A DNA stretch of 64,000 nt, taken from NCBI GenBank assembly GCA_023014335.1, contig JAECYW010000026.1:310001-374000 (forward strand), in the 5' to 3' direction. Position numbers and translations under genes: made by a program. Positions within the stretch are counted from its first letter, which is position 1, and each line of letters starts with the position of its first letter. The notes under the pieces are model-generated. The model was not told where the DNA came from. It saw only the letters and a list, made by a program, of their open reading frames with translations, and did no database searches. This document shows, in pieces, positions 1 through 11,462 of this stretch. The DNA comes from Galerina marginata (Eukaryota > Basidiomycota > Agaricomycetes > Agaricales > Galerinaceae).

Positions 1-1432
1 ACGGTCCATATACTTCGGCCACATAATTTCCGAGGACACGCCCGACGGTGCTTGCGGCGTTCAAGGTGGCGATCTGTAGCCTCGGTGAGACAATGAGGCG
101 CGAGGTAAGATAGACAACAGATTACCGAATAGAATGCAAGATTTTCGTCGATGCCGTGCTTCACAGCATAAAGTTGTAGGTATATAACTTGTGTCGAACC
201 AATATAATCAGTTAAAGCTCTGCTTCAAAGTGGAATGTAGTCAGACTTACGGGGAAAGTAGAAACCAAATAAAGCAATCAGAGCCCTGTGTGAAGACGTG
301 ATTTAAAAAGAGAATAAATGACGAAAGCAATAGACTTACCCCAGGCCAGAAAGCAGGTATGGCACATCAGTAAAGAAGCTTTTGATGTCAGGTTTTGGTT
401 TCTCCGTCAGGGTCTTGTTGTAGGCTGTTCGCATGAGACTATTGCCTATAACGAGAGTTCCAAGCACAATGTAGGCGCTAGCACGAACGGTTTTAGCAAA
501 GCCTATCGATCCAATGAGGTTGCTATCATATTGCCCAAAAGTAAGCGGGAAATGACATGACGAGGAATGTAAACTTTACTTAATCACTATGGCAAAAAAA
601 AATGCGTGAGGTGGTCGCGCTGCAAGTTTGGAATGAAACGTACTGATTGGGAATATGACTGCCCCTAACGAACTGCCGCTCATGACAATCCCGGTAGCAA
701 GCACTTTCCTTCGGTTGAAGTGGTGCACAGCGATGCTGACTGTCGGAATAAATGTGAAGCCTAGACCTATGCCCATACCTACTCCCTGGCTAAGAAAAAC
801 TTGGAAGTATTGTTGGGGTTTTGCCAGGGAGAGTAAAAATAATCTGGCGTCATATTATCAGCTACGGCTGTAGTAGAGCGGATTTCACAACGTACGAGAT
901 AGTGAAGATAGCTGAACCGAAAATTTCTAACGCATGGAAGTGGCCGGAATCAAAAAGTTTTCCAGATATGACTCCAAAGGCGAAGGGCATCATAAGCTGA
1001 AAGCTTCCTATCCAGCTAATGCGAGTCATAAAATTTCTGAATAATTTCGCGACAGTGTTGAAGCCTACCCAATTTTGCTAGGGCTGTGGTTTGAGAGGAA
1101 AAAACGAGTGTAATAATCTAGTAATAACTGTGTTGTAAGAGAAGGCTGGATCCTCTCAGCTAGAATTCTGACCTTGGTAAACTCCGAAGGAGTACAGGTA
1201 TCTAAAAAGGGTCAGATGTCGAACCAGAAATGTAGGTGGCGACGGTCCCTACCCAAAGGTCGCAAACATAACAAGCCAACTGGAAAAGGGTGTTGAATAC
1301 CATAGGATGTACTTTGGAAGATAATACGCACGCGCCGAGGATTGTAAGCCAAGCCTTGGTACCTCCATCCTCTACGGCTGGCGCTTGTTGTTGCTCCCCA
1401 TTGTCTGTGGTATTTTGTTCCTTCGTTGACAT
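1..1432 (-). CDS. MFS transporter, monocarboxylate-transporter-like (MFS-A), partial at left edge
   Basis: Inferred proton-linked carrier of small carboxylates or related solutes in the plasma membrane (fungal MCT-like MFS family). The minus-strand start at 1432 gives a short polar N-terminus (MSTKEQNTT), then the typical exon order: an AWLTILGAW segment, a YLYSFGVYQ segment joined to DYYTR, and WIGSFQLMMPF with SGKLFDSGHFHALEI. Next come SQGVGMGIGLGFTFIPT, HHFNRRKVLATGIVMSG, and FPI joined to SFAKTVRASAYIVLG. Exons are separated by introns of about 50 bp with GT-AG ends; one acceptor is ...gatcgatag before GCTTTGC. Every exon that can be compared with MFS-B and MFS-C stays open, so it looks functional. 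The last transmembrane exons lie beyond position 1. Family assignment is recognition of the sequence pattern; the substrate is unknown. Confidence 0.82.
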
Positions 1433-3064
1433 ACTCCGGGCGGCTATTGGTATAGGAAGCAGTTTTGTTGGGGAGCGGATCCGTGTGAAGTCTGCGGAAA
1501 GTTGAGCCCATTCTTATGGTAACAAACGCAATGGAAGCTGCTCAATCCTTGATCAATCGAACATTCACTGCTGGTCCTTCAGCGGACGGTGTATTATTAG
1601 CCACCCACAGACCATGACATGTGCCGGAGGCTGTTTGCCCACAGAAAACAAAAATCGAACTGCCTCAACGCATAAATAGATTCAGTGGTTATCTAAGCCT
1701 CTCGGAATTCGGATAGGCAGAAAGATCGCTGCGAGCCAGAAACAAATCATCGTTTGATAGAAACCGAAGGCAATGCATTTCGGCATTCAGCTACAGCCGT
1801 TTTCATAACGATATGCACCCTTGGCCTTTTCTTGTTTTTAAGATGTTTGGTTGGTCCGACGCTATTTCTTACCTTCCGAAGGGCAACCAAAGCGAGGCGA
1901 GAGTTAGACATTAAGTTATCCGTGGTGAGCAATCGGTATGAAAGCGGCTGCAAACAAAAATAAACTGCTCTGTGGGTAACTTTGCATTTGACCTGGAAAA
2001 CCTTCGGATGAAGGACGGACTGATACACGAGATGGAAGTTTGGAATGACAGCGAGCGGCTAACCCACAAGGGCGGAGTCTTAAACCTTACGTACAACAGC
2101 TGAGACGGATCGGGACAGGGGCCCGTACGTCATTCTGCTTTCCTATTGTGATCGACGCAGTCCTCGCGCTTGCGAACAATACGTTGTGATGTAAGTCTGC
2201 GGTGGGCATCTTCAGCTATTTTCAATGCGATCTCCAGTTGATCGGTGTAAGCCCGAGGCATGACCCACCAGCACAACATGGAGGACTGGGAACTAGTAGC
2301 ATGGCAGTCAGTAAATATAGATTGATAATTGACTTAAAAACGGTCGAACCTACTTCTTGGGCCGATCGGTGAGAATATTCCACGAATCAAATAAAATCTA
2401 CCTGAAATGTGAAATACTTTTGACAAAATTTCAACCCAAAACAGAAGAGCGCGCAGTAATGGAATCCCGGGGTGAATATGAATCGGAAGCGCCAACATCA
2501 CTGCTTAGGAGATGGGCACGGTCGTATGGCTATAGTGCACAGGTCCGCCGGCACGCGGCTCAAGACATATATGCCTCGAGGCCAGATGTATTGCGGTTCT
2601 TGGTTATACATTAAGTTTAAACCGCGGGATAGACCTCTCATCATAATAGTGGTCGCCCACTTCATTCACAGCAACTATCATCGGTAGTAAGTTGCATGTA
2701 AAAGCAACGGGCATTACGATTTATTGACTAAAATGAGGGCACATCCGAACTCCTCGAAAGTTTGAGTTTTCAACTAGGAGTGATGGAACGCGATCAAAGA
2801 GTACTCATAGTAACTAGTGGGTTGATTAGACGGTTTTTTGTATCAGATCGTCATTCACCCCATATGGCAGGGAACTATTTTAAGCCAACCCATCCATTCC
2901 AGTTCCGCGGCTGTTCATTTAAACCGTCATCAGAAATCCATCTTGCACCCTGTTTGGACAATCTTTGTCGGTGTGGGGACAACCTGATTCGTTGGATGTA
3001 TGTTTTGTCGATTCGGAGCAGTACAAGTACCGCAACAACATTTTCACGTCAAGTCAAACTCATC
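1433..3064. other. Intergenic region between MFS-A and DUF6534 copy 1
   Basis: This is the shared upstream region of MFS-A (minus) and DUF6534 copy 1 (plus). Short open frames of 60-150 codons occur on both strands, but none shows a recognisable domain or splice-supported continuation. The 153-codon frame at 2762-3223 only runs into exon 1 of copy 1 in its true frame. I see no repeat or RNA gene here. Confidence 0.5.
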
Positions 3065-4513
3065 ATGGAACTAGTTTCGTTCAATCCATACAACACTCTT
3101 GGGGCACTTTTAGTTGGAGTCCTCATTTCTTGCTCACTCTTTGGAATCGTTATAGTTCAAACATACATTTACTACACCCGCTTTCCCGATGACAGGATGT
3201 ATTTGAAGCTAATGGTGGGTTAAGTCTTGTACTCCATTTACCGAACTCGTTGACTCCTACCAAACAGGTCCTGGTTGTATGGTAGGTCACGGTGATTCCC
3301 TACTTAAATTTCCGAGATAATAACCGACCTGAACGAAGGCTTTGTGAACTTGGTCACTGCATTTGCATATGCCATGCCCTTTACTTTATGTGCATAAACA
3401 GCTATGGAGACCCTAGAATATTTATAAACCCTCCGAAGTCACTAGACGTTGCTATTGGTTTCAGTGCGGTTATCGGGCCCGTCGTTCAGGTTCGTTTTTC
3501 AGAGTCCTACTTTCGCCAGGACCTTATAATGTTGCAGATATTCTTTGCGGAGCGTGTTCGCGTCGTCAGTGGGAAGCTTTTAATCCCGCTTGCTTGCTGG
3601 ATACTCTCTTCTGTGCGCGGTATCTTCACCTTTCTTTCCATGGGGGAGTCTTGGGTATTGGTGACGCTGCGCCAATATGAAAGTGACTGGAAATGGCTTC
3701 TTTCAATTGTTTTGGGACTTGGTGCTGCCATAGATTTAACAGTGGCAGCAACTTTGTCCTATTACTTGAAAAACAAGAGGCCCAAAGGCAATAGGTATGT
3801 GACTGCAAAAAATCTCCCAAGGCTTTCAATTACAATTACTAAGAATACCGCCAAGGAACTCACTATTAATTGATAAAATCATTGCGTGGACTATCCGTAA
3901 GGATCACAAATGGAGTTCAAGTTTATGACCTGATAATGATGGCAGAAACTGGCTTTGTAACCAGCATGACAGGCATTGCTATGCTGATATGCGTAAGTGC
4001 TTCTCGACGCTTTGAACCGGTGTATTGCTGACTATAGACTGGCAACAGTTCCTGACCATGCCAGGAAACTGTAGGTCCTGAATTATCACCAAATTCATAG
4101 ACTCATAAATGTTCAGTCGTCTGGTTGGCCATCTTTACCTTCTTGGCCAGAAGTGAGTCCTACATTTACAGACTCGTTATGGCATGCTAATGCGAGTCAG
4201 TTTTCTCATGCTCATTACTTGCTTCGTGAGTTGCGATGATATCTCTCCGTTCAGCCTTGTGGGATACTTAGCGGCATTATTAGACTCAACGGACGAACAA
4301 TCCCCCACGAAAGAAATACTTTTGAACTGCGACAAAACCCGACGACAATGCTGTCTCCTAGCGATCTGCAGGTGAGTCAGGGCTACGTGCCCGAGATCTA
4401 AAGATCTGGTTTTAATGCATCTCTAGAACATTTCATCAGACGAGGTAACGATCCACCTCTCAAAACTGGCTGAAGATAATAGAGACTTAAAAATCGAGGG
4501 AGATGTGGAATAA
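3065..4513 (+). CDS. DUF6534-domain multi-spanning membrane protein, copy 1
   Basis: Agaricomycete membrane protein of unknown function. Eleven exons of about 305 aa can be joined with consistent phases. Exon 1 (3065-3214) starts MELVSFNPYNTLGALLVGVL. It is followed by VLVVW, then LCELGHCICICH, the exon beginning IFFAERVRVVSGKLLIP, and LLIDKIIAWTI. The later exons carry QTGFVTSMTG, FLTMPGN, VWLAIFTFLAR, FSCSLLAS and LNGRTIPHERN; the last ends IEGDVE with TAA at 4511-4513. About seven hydrophobic segments are visible. The C-terminal half (IGAAVD-like, AWTIQTG, FLAR.FS.SLLASLNGR) is what I recognise as the DUF6534 domain. All introns are about 45-60 bp with GT-AG ends. The last exon differs from the other copies (acidic, no FEHG). 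No frame break was found. Confidence 0.87.
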
Positions 4514-5397
4514 ATAACGTCCGTTACGCCGTATGTACCTAGTATTGGATAGAAACGCGATATAAACGAGTGGGACAGGTGTGTCTCTTAGACCTCCCTT
4601 CATGTAAGCATAAATGAGTCGTAGCCATCCCCGAGAGAATAAATATGTATCCAATGTAAATACTATGCAGTGTGCCGAAATGGTCCTCAGCTTTACTCTC
4701 TTAGAAATCATGGGCGCCTAATGTGCCTGCAACGGTCAGGAAACTGGACCAAGTTCTGGATGTTGACGTTCGGTTAGCCGCACCAAAAATGACGTAGTCA
4801 ATCAGGGAAACGCTGCAAGACTCTACGTAGTGTTTCTCAGTGAATGTGGTAATAAACCAGTGAGCGCGCTTGACAGAACGGCAGTGTCGGCTGGGGCTAC
4901 AAAGTGGGGTATTCATTAGTACAGCATTGTTTGAATCAACCAATTTGATATGCTATAAATAGGATCCCGTTTTCTCCTGTCTCAGATTGCGGGGCTGTAG
5001 TTAGATCACGGCCAAAGTCTTGCACGTCCGCGTGGGACAAGAATCTAAATTGGTGTCAGCCCATGGAGAAGGGAATCAAAATCAGATAGAAGGTGTGTAT
5101 GGCGCAATCCTGTGGATCCGAATTAAAAAAAATAGTCTCCATAAGGCAAGGTGTGTCTAAATCTCTTGAGCGCCTTCGCAAAGGAGAAATTTCCATGTTT
5201 CGTTGGAAGGAATGATCAGTTCTTCCGTCTCAAATCAGAATAACAGAAAGTTATCTATGGCCGGCCTGAGTTCCGCATTGCCTGGACCAAAAGCAGTTCA
5301 TCCACAGTCCTTTTCCAGTTGGTCTGCTTGTGTCGGAGCTGGCCCACGATTGACCAACATCTGAGTTCCACATCAATTTGGAAGCACTCTGATAGGA
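4514..5397. other. Intergenic region, copy 1 to copy 2
   Basis: No supported gene. Two minus-strand frames of about 75-80 codons (4487-4711, 4701-4943) have no domain and no paralogue. The right end contains the promoter of DUF6534 copy 2. Confidence 0.45.
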
Positions 5398-5404
5398 TAT
5401 AAAA
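5398..5404 (+). promoter_or_regulatory. TATA-like box of DUF6534 copy 2
   Basis: TATAAAA lies 45 bp upstream of the ATG at 5449. Most other DUF6534 copies have a TATAAA or TTAAATA core at a comparable distance, which supports a core-promoter role. Confidence 0.5.
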
Positions 5405-5448
5405 CCCGAAACCACTTCGTATTGCACAGAAGCCTGCACAGTCCTGTC

Positions 5449-6901
5449 ATGCTCTTTATAATTCATAGTACTCTTGGGGCTCTTTTAATCGGTCTCCTCA
5501 TTTCTTGCTGCTTATTCGGAATTGGCACAGTCCAAACGTATATCTATTACACCAATTTTCCAATGGACAGAAGGTACCTCAAAGTCATGGTATGTTCAAC
5601 GGTCACTTTATTTGTTACATTCATAATTGAATCAATTCTTCACTTCCACACAAAAGGTTATGGGTGTGTGGTGAGTCATGCTTTACACGGAGATGCCGTT
5701 GCGAAATAACAGACCATCGAAGGCTTTGTGAGCTGGGACACTGCATCTGCGTCTCTCATACTGTCTTTCATCTCGCTGTGAATGAATATGGCAATGCATT
5801 TGCCCTTTCACAAATGCCCAGATCACTCGAGGGTGCAATTGCTTTGAGTGGCATTATTGGCACAGTCGTTCAGGTAGTTCGTCTCGCTCTTAAACTATTC
5901 CGCGGTCAACTCCAACCTCGCTTAGGCCTTCTTCGTGGAGCGAGTCCGAATTATAAGCGGACGGCTCTGGATTCCTATACTCTGCTGGACGATGACTGTT
6001 GTGCGGTGCGCTTTGACCTTCGTGATGACAGCGGAAGCTCGGAAGATGCATTCCGTCGCCGAGTTCGTATCAGGCTGGAAATGGCTCTGCGGCTTTGTTT
6101 TGGCTATCGGCTCTGTGGTGGACCTGTTTGTTGCCATGTCCCTATCTTATTATCTGAATACCCAGAAAGGAAATGCTTTTCGAAGGTGAGGCGACCTACT
6201 AAATTGGGGGTCGATTTGTAACTCATCCAACACACTAGCACCTCACTGGTGATCGATAAAATTACTGCCTGGACTATTCGCAAGTTTCTTTCAACACACA
6301 TCAATTTTTTATAACCTAGTCTGCAGAAACTGGCGTCCTCACTAGCTTAACCGGTCTATCGATGCTCGTATTCGTGAGTACTCCTGATCGTCTGTCCTGC
6401 GCTCGCTAAAAAATGATACGATTCAGTTCTTGGCAATGCCTAACAACTGTGAGCCACCCACTTATCCCAAAACGACGCCAATGTAATGACAACCTCTCAG
6501 ATATCTGGCTGGGGATATTTATGTTCCTGGTCCGGAGTGAGTAACCTTTTTTGAAACCGATATAACTCGTGCTTTACATAACATTTTTCAGTTTTCTCAA
6601 ACTCCTTACTCGCCTCGTAAGTTCAAAGACGGTGCTTTGAATATCTCACCTCAAAATAGTATCTCACCTCAAACTATCTAAAGGTTGAATGGACGAGCGA
6701 TTCTTCGGGGAAAAAGCTTCGTTGAGTTCCCAGGACCACATTCAAATCAGACCTCTGAAGGCTTCATGAATGTCAGTATATCTTTCATTTGCACAGAAAA
6801 AAAGGACCTAATAATGCTCCTAGCGCCCACCTCTAACAATCCATGTTTCTAAGACGACAGAAACCACAATTGACCCCACTTTCGAGCATGGAATTTTCTA
6901 A
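5449..6901 (+). CDS. DUF6534-domain multi-spanning membrane protein, copy 2
   Basis: Function unknown; same architecture as copy 1, with about seven hydrophobic segments. It starts MLFIIHSTLGALLIGLLISC at 5449. Recognisable exons are VMGVW, LCELGHCICVSH, AFFVERVRIISGRLWIP, TSLVIDKITAWTI, QTGVLTSLTGLSML, FLAMPNN, IWLGIFMFLVR, FSNSLLAS and LNGRAILRG. The last exon, entered by a 52-bp intron after the codon AAT, reads RPPLTIHVSKTTETT and ends DPTFEHGIF with TAA at 6899-6901. The intron after AWTI begins GCAAGT instead of GT (donor at 6280), a plausible GC-AG intron. No stop or frameshift was found in the joined reading. The FEHG tail is shared with copies 4 and 6 and, as FQYG, with copy 3. Confidence 0.87.
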
Positions 6902-7315
6902 TACCCGTTTGAATGGCCAATTTGAGCTAGTTTCTGGCACAAAGACTTAGACTCCATGATGGAGCAATGTCGGAATGCAGTAGAGTGTCGAGACTTATTA
7001 GCTTCAATTTATACTAGAGAGCTTCACACCATATCCCTTAGAATGCAAAGAGACTGATATAATCCGCTGATAACTTGAAGTCAAGGCCATGAATTGGTGT
7101 GTGTCTTAGATTATGCCAGAAGCTGGGGTACTTATCTGGTTGGGAGGGTAGTCAATCTATTGCAGTTTTCAGTTCACGAATGCACTCAGCATTGTTTGGC
7201 CATCGAACTTCGCAGTCGAAAGTACAGGCCCAAAGCGTCTACGCGATTGCTACGCGACGCGTCAGTGTGCAAAGCACGTGACCAGACCAAATCGGATTAA
7301 GTTCAAGTTGAAATC
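6902..7315. other. Intergenic region after copy 2
   Basis: About 410 bp without a supported gene. The right end (near 7245-7290, with a CACGTG-containing stretch) resembles the sequence just before the second transporter relic at 28286-28320, so it belongs to the duplicated unit. Confidence 0.4.
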
Positions 7316-8416
7316 GTGTCACTGACGACGACAGCCCTGCCCCACCCAAAAGTTCTCCAGAATACAGGCTGGCTCAGTGACGGGCTTCTCTTCGCTGCAG
7401 CTGGCACCAGAATAGGGCAACGACGACCAGCAACAGACGCTCAAAGACGTCTCAAGGATCCTTGGACCGCAATGGGCAGTAGGCACACCTTCCAACAACA
7501 ACGGTGGGGTTGCTGGGAGGGCAGGTATTCTGGAGCGTTGAGATATTGTATGGTGCATTGTGAGACCATGTGGCATTTCGAGGTGCTTACCGCCCAAAAC
7601 TTTAGCGTCGCGGCACCTGCTTTCTCTTGGGTTATGGTGGACGACGTGTTCATCGTTGGCCCGCTCCTACATCCCTTTCGAAATCCCTACGTTGCATGGA
7701 CCATTTCCTCCTAACTCTGATGCTTTTTTAATTGCATAATATATTCGTTCTCGCCTTCCCTTCTCGCTCTTGCGTCGACTGTTACAACTTAGCTAGTGGC
7801 CAGTAAATTCGTAAAAGTGCTACCGGTCTTGCCATGCAGTCTTATTGGTGGCTCCTGGATCCAAGTACGTTTGAAGGTGTTCTTGATAACGACTCTGAAC
7901 GGTTTGGCAGATAGTGACGACTTTCTTGACGCGGAGGCGACACGATTGTCCATGCTCTATGCTCTCGGGCTCTCTTTTATCCTGCCTTGTTGTCTCTTCT
8001 CAATGGTGTGGGCTCCTGCTTATTTGGTTTTAGCCGCTTGTAGGTAATTATCACCTTCATTGGATTATCTTGGGCCATAACCCAATAGGCTCCTTCCTCG
8101 TTGATATGTAGACCTTCCGCCCACACCAAATTTGCTTTTCTGACAAATTATCTTCACAAAGCTAACTGAAGCCATCATATCCGAACCCGCGACCCACACG
8201 ACAGAAGAAGCCAGAACCATTCACCTCGCCGACACTCGCACACGACCACAACCATAACCGTGGCGGATCGGCGACAACGCCAACGCCAACGACAACGATC
8301 GCGAGGTGTTACTCGCGGAGGACGACCCCGCCTCTGACTCCGAAGACAGAGACGAGGACGAGGACGATGGCCAAGAAGCGGCGGGCGGAAAGGAGGCGTG
8401 TCTGCAGTATTTCTAG
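7316..8416 (+). pseudogene. Decayed sucrose/alpha-glucoside-type MFS transporter, relic 1
   Basis: The best match is the fungal SUT-like (GPH-type) sugar transporter. The N-terminal exon aligns with relic 2 at 28369 (QAGSVTGFSSL..., DQQQTLKDVSRIL) but carries an in-frame TAG after the APE codons. It then continues in a shifted frame as TVGLLGGQVFWSVEI. The next exon (near 7612-7690) is recognisable by position against relic 2 but is out of frame. A further segment at about 8265-8416 encodes an acidic stretch (DREVLLAEDDPASDSEDRDE) that matches GGNKREVFLSGDD in relic 2. Several stops and frame changes rule out a full-length product. Identification rests on comparing the three relics, of which relics 2 and 3 keep the clearer motifs. 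Confidence 0.62.
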
Positions 8417-8929
8417 AGCGCAGCTTGGCCGGATTAATCTAGGGGGAGCGAGGGATGGGGGATGGGTACGGGTACGAGATCGTGCCCGGCCTGGGGTGAC
8501 TCGACTCCCAAACCAACACCATCCCTTACACTCGCTCATCTTACGCTGGGCTACATTCTAAAGCCCTTACGACGGTATTCGCGTGACTGCAGCCACAGCC
8601 GCTGCACCACATCAAGCCCTTGTTCGCCGTCAATGTGACCAACGCAGCCCCATGTCTGCGTCTGCATGTTGGCACTCTACCTCCGCCTCCTTTGCTAGTA
8701 GCAACGCAGGCGCGTACCGTTGACGCTGGTGCCGCACCTCGCCTCTTCCGCCTCCTCCGCTACCTTTTCTGATACCGATGTGGACGCCACTGCCTCGTCG
8801 CCTCCACCTCCGCCACCTCGAAGGTCGACTGCCTCGCCGGGTCCTCGTTCAGCAGGCTTGGTGCCCACCCTCCACCACCTTGCCTTCCTTGTCACCCCAT
8901 TTATACTTGACAGGCAGTGGTACAAAACC
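8417..8929. other. C-rich, low-complexity stretch
   Basis: CCNCC-rich simple sequence (for example cctcttccgcctcctccgct near 8742) with no convincing gene; open frames on both strands are by-products of the biased composition. It separates the transporter relic from the next duplicated segment. Confidence 0.4.
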
Positions 8930-9590
8930 TCCACCGCTTCACCTTGACGCAAATTCTGCCACCTCACCGCCCTTACCACCTCCGCACATTAACTAGTCAC
9001 TGTGCCAGACCGGCCAGACCCGTCAAACCGGCCTTAGCCTCGACTCATAGACGCCACAACCCGTAACTCCAACCACGCGGTTTCTGCAGGTGCTCTCATA
9101 CCCTTGCCTAGTTAGAGCACCATTCGTGTAGTCAGTAGGAGTCAATGCGATGTCCAATCGTTCTCCATTGAAAGACAATTATAGTTTCTTGTGGAAGCTG
9201 GCCCTGTCGCTGGCCAAACGCTGAGACAGTATCTTCATGCATTCCTCGGATATGGCCTCATACATAGTTATGTACATACAGCTTACTCTGGTAGCATGGA
9301 CAATCGACCAGATTTTCCAACAGCGGAACACCAGCTTATGGGCCAACCGAAAACTGTGGATCGTCATTTTCTTTCCCGACTTAGACTACCATGGGTTGGA
9401 TGCTCGAATTTATCTTTAAGCGAATTCCTTCTCCAGTTGATTCAACCCGCGATTCATGGACAAATTCAAATTTACTGATGCGAACCTAAAAGTACTTCAG
9501 CATTGCGTCGTGAAGAGTTTAGACGGTGATACTTTGTACTGAAAATTTACTTTGAGAACGTTAGATTTTACTTCATATGACGGGAATGGA
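8930..9590. repeat. Duplicated segment of unknown content (pairs with 36355-37020)
   Basis: The stretch aligns with 36355-37020 over most of its length, including the shared frames AGPVAGQTLRQYLH (9200 region) and AGPVASQTVRQYLHG (36610 region). Shared nucleotide motifs include attaactagtcactg and ccatgggttggatgctcgaat. Both copies contain frame breaks. The reading might be remains of a small multi-exon gene, but I do not recognise the family. Confidence 0.5.
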
Positions 9591-9649
9591 ACTCACCTAG
9601 TCGTCCTCCAAATACAACTCCTAGATCCATTGCTCAATGCAAGCAGAGT

Positions 9650-11397
9650 AAATTCGATCAACCCGAACGTAGTAATAAAACTCAGTACGTTTCCTTTAAA
9701 TCGCATCCAAGTAGGGTAGCTTGGACAAAAAGTTGTCGTAAGTCGGTTCATTCGAAAACGACTGCAGCTCTGCCCGCAAACGTTCCTGCACACCTGGATT
9801 ACGAGCAAGTTCCCGAGTGTGAGGGTGCAAGCTTCATAGCCAGTCGTTCTAGGGTTTTTTGTAAGAACCTGCGCTTGATGAGATGGACTAACTTACTTGA
9901 AAGTCGAGATCTGTCGTGATTTTTGTAGTTAAGTGAGACGCCTACGAAAATCGTTAGGACATACGTTGTTTAAAAAGCTCTTCCTCAGAGAGACTTCCTA
10001 CTTGATTGCCTTTACTATGAGAAGGTGAACATCAGAGAATCGTTGAAAAGACAATAACGAACGTAGTGTCGTCAGTACGTCTGCATAATTGTCATCCAAA
10101 ACCAACTTCCTGTTGCGCCGGACCATTTCTTCGGCTACTCCATCCTATTTTTGAGATCATAAAACGCAAGACGCGGTTCTTGACACCTACACCTGGATTG
10201 TTTTCTTGGCTATTCCCTGGGATTGGATTGCAAAAATTGGCAACTTATTCAAAATTGGAAATCTTCGGAGTAACATAAGGCTCTTGTAATCCCAATTCAG
10301 AACGCTCGATAGAAGAATTTACAGTAAACCTACCAGAAAGCCGCTATACTTGACTATTGGCGACACGACGCTGACCATGTAAGATGTTGTACGCATCCGA
10401 GTTGGTTCCGCCTTCAAAGTCATAACGAAAAGCCTGAAAATTGGATCTTTTAGACAGGAAGGTCGAAAAATAACGACGTAGACTCACAACCCTTCCATGC
10501 TCAGACTGGAGACACAATGAGTAGGGCACAACGGAAAAGAGAACAAGTTGTACGCTGCCTTGCCCGCCCAATCAAGAATCTTCAAGAATATTGAGAGCAC
10601 GTACATTATCAGCAGTTTGAATCATGTCTAATAAGTCCTCCAACACCTGGAAAATTGTGGGTAAGAGAGAAAACGTCAAAGTATCATATTGAAAGGTAAC
10701 AGTACCCGAGATGCCACATTCTGCACTTCTACCGACATTATTCGTATACTTTGGACACTTTTTCATACTTAGCTTTAGGTGGAACCGAATGTGGGAGTAC
10801 TCGAAACTTACTTTAATGACGGGCTGACGAGACGCATCATTCGCTTGTGTTCCGATTGTCCTTCAACCCACCCTAGCCCTTTCCCCAGTAAACGACCAAT
10901 ATGCGGTCGTACTACCTGGCTGTGATCTGGGGAAAATTCTGAACTGAAATTTTTGGTAGAAAAGGGAGACGTACGGTAATAAAATACCTTTTTTTGCAGG
11001 CTGTGGATGGGATCCGAGAGGACAAGCTTTGTAGTTCAAGCGCTGAGATGGATAGTAGGTGCCATCTAGTAAACAGAGTCTTACCAAATCAGGAGCCTGG
11101 AATATTGCCAGTAAGGAATTGAATGGCCCAGTCCCTGTGCACATGTGGCTGACGCACCCCGGATGCAGCTTTGATACGATACGCGAGATCCAATTTCTCT
11201 CTCAGGCTCCATGTCGTCAACATGTCGTTTACCAACCAGGTTGTTGAGAAAAGAATGTTTTCTCTTAAGATCTTGGCCACAGGTGTACTCTGCTCCAGGC
11301 TACGATGAATTAGGAAGTTGTAAAATCCTTCAGTCTCGTGGAGGGACGCACTGGATGGGCAAGCTTTGAGATTCTCGTCATAGCGATGAATGAGCAT
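9650..11397 (-). pseudogene. Decayed cytochrome P450, relic 1
   Basis: Read on the minus strand from about 11397 down to 9650. The C-terminal side has an I-helix to J-helix region (ELARNPG.QERLRAELQSF) followed by LSKLPYLDAI. The run before the expected KET has one T fewer than in relic 2 (gatttaaagg against gattttaaagg), which breaks the frame. Upstream pieces include AFRYDFEGGTNSDAYNI. The exon bearing the ExxR helix and PERW, present in relic 2, is missing through a deletion of roughly 345 bp, and the haem-cysteine exon is absent. Twelve bases coding FTIW are also missing after TLTLG. Clearly non-functional and paralogous to 37072-39066. Confidence 0.72.
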
Positions 11398-11407
11398 AGA
11401 TTTGAAG

Positions 11408-11462
11408 GTTGGTGTGACACGTTACATCACTTCTTCTCAATTCCTCACATGTCACACCCAAC
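11408..11462. repeat. Imperfect inverted repeat (hairpin)
   Basis: GTTGGTGTGAC at 11408-11418 faces GTCACACCCAAC at 11451-11462 with one unpaired base and a spacer of about 32 bp. It could be the end of a decayed element or a chance hairpin. Confidence 0.4.
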
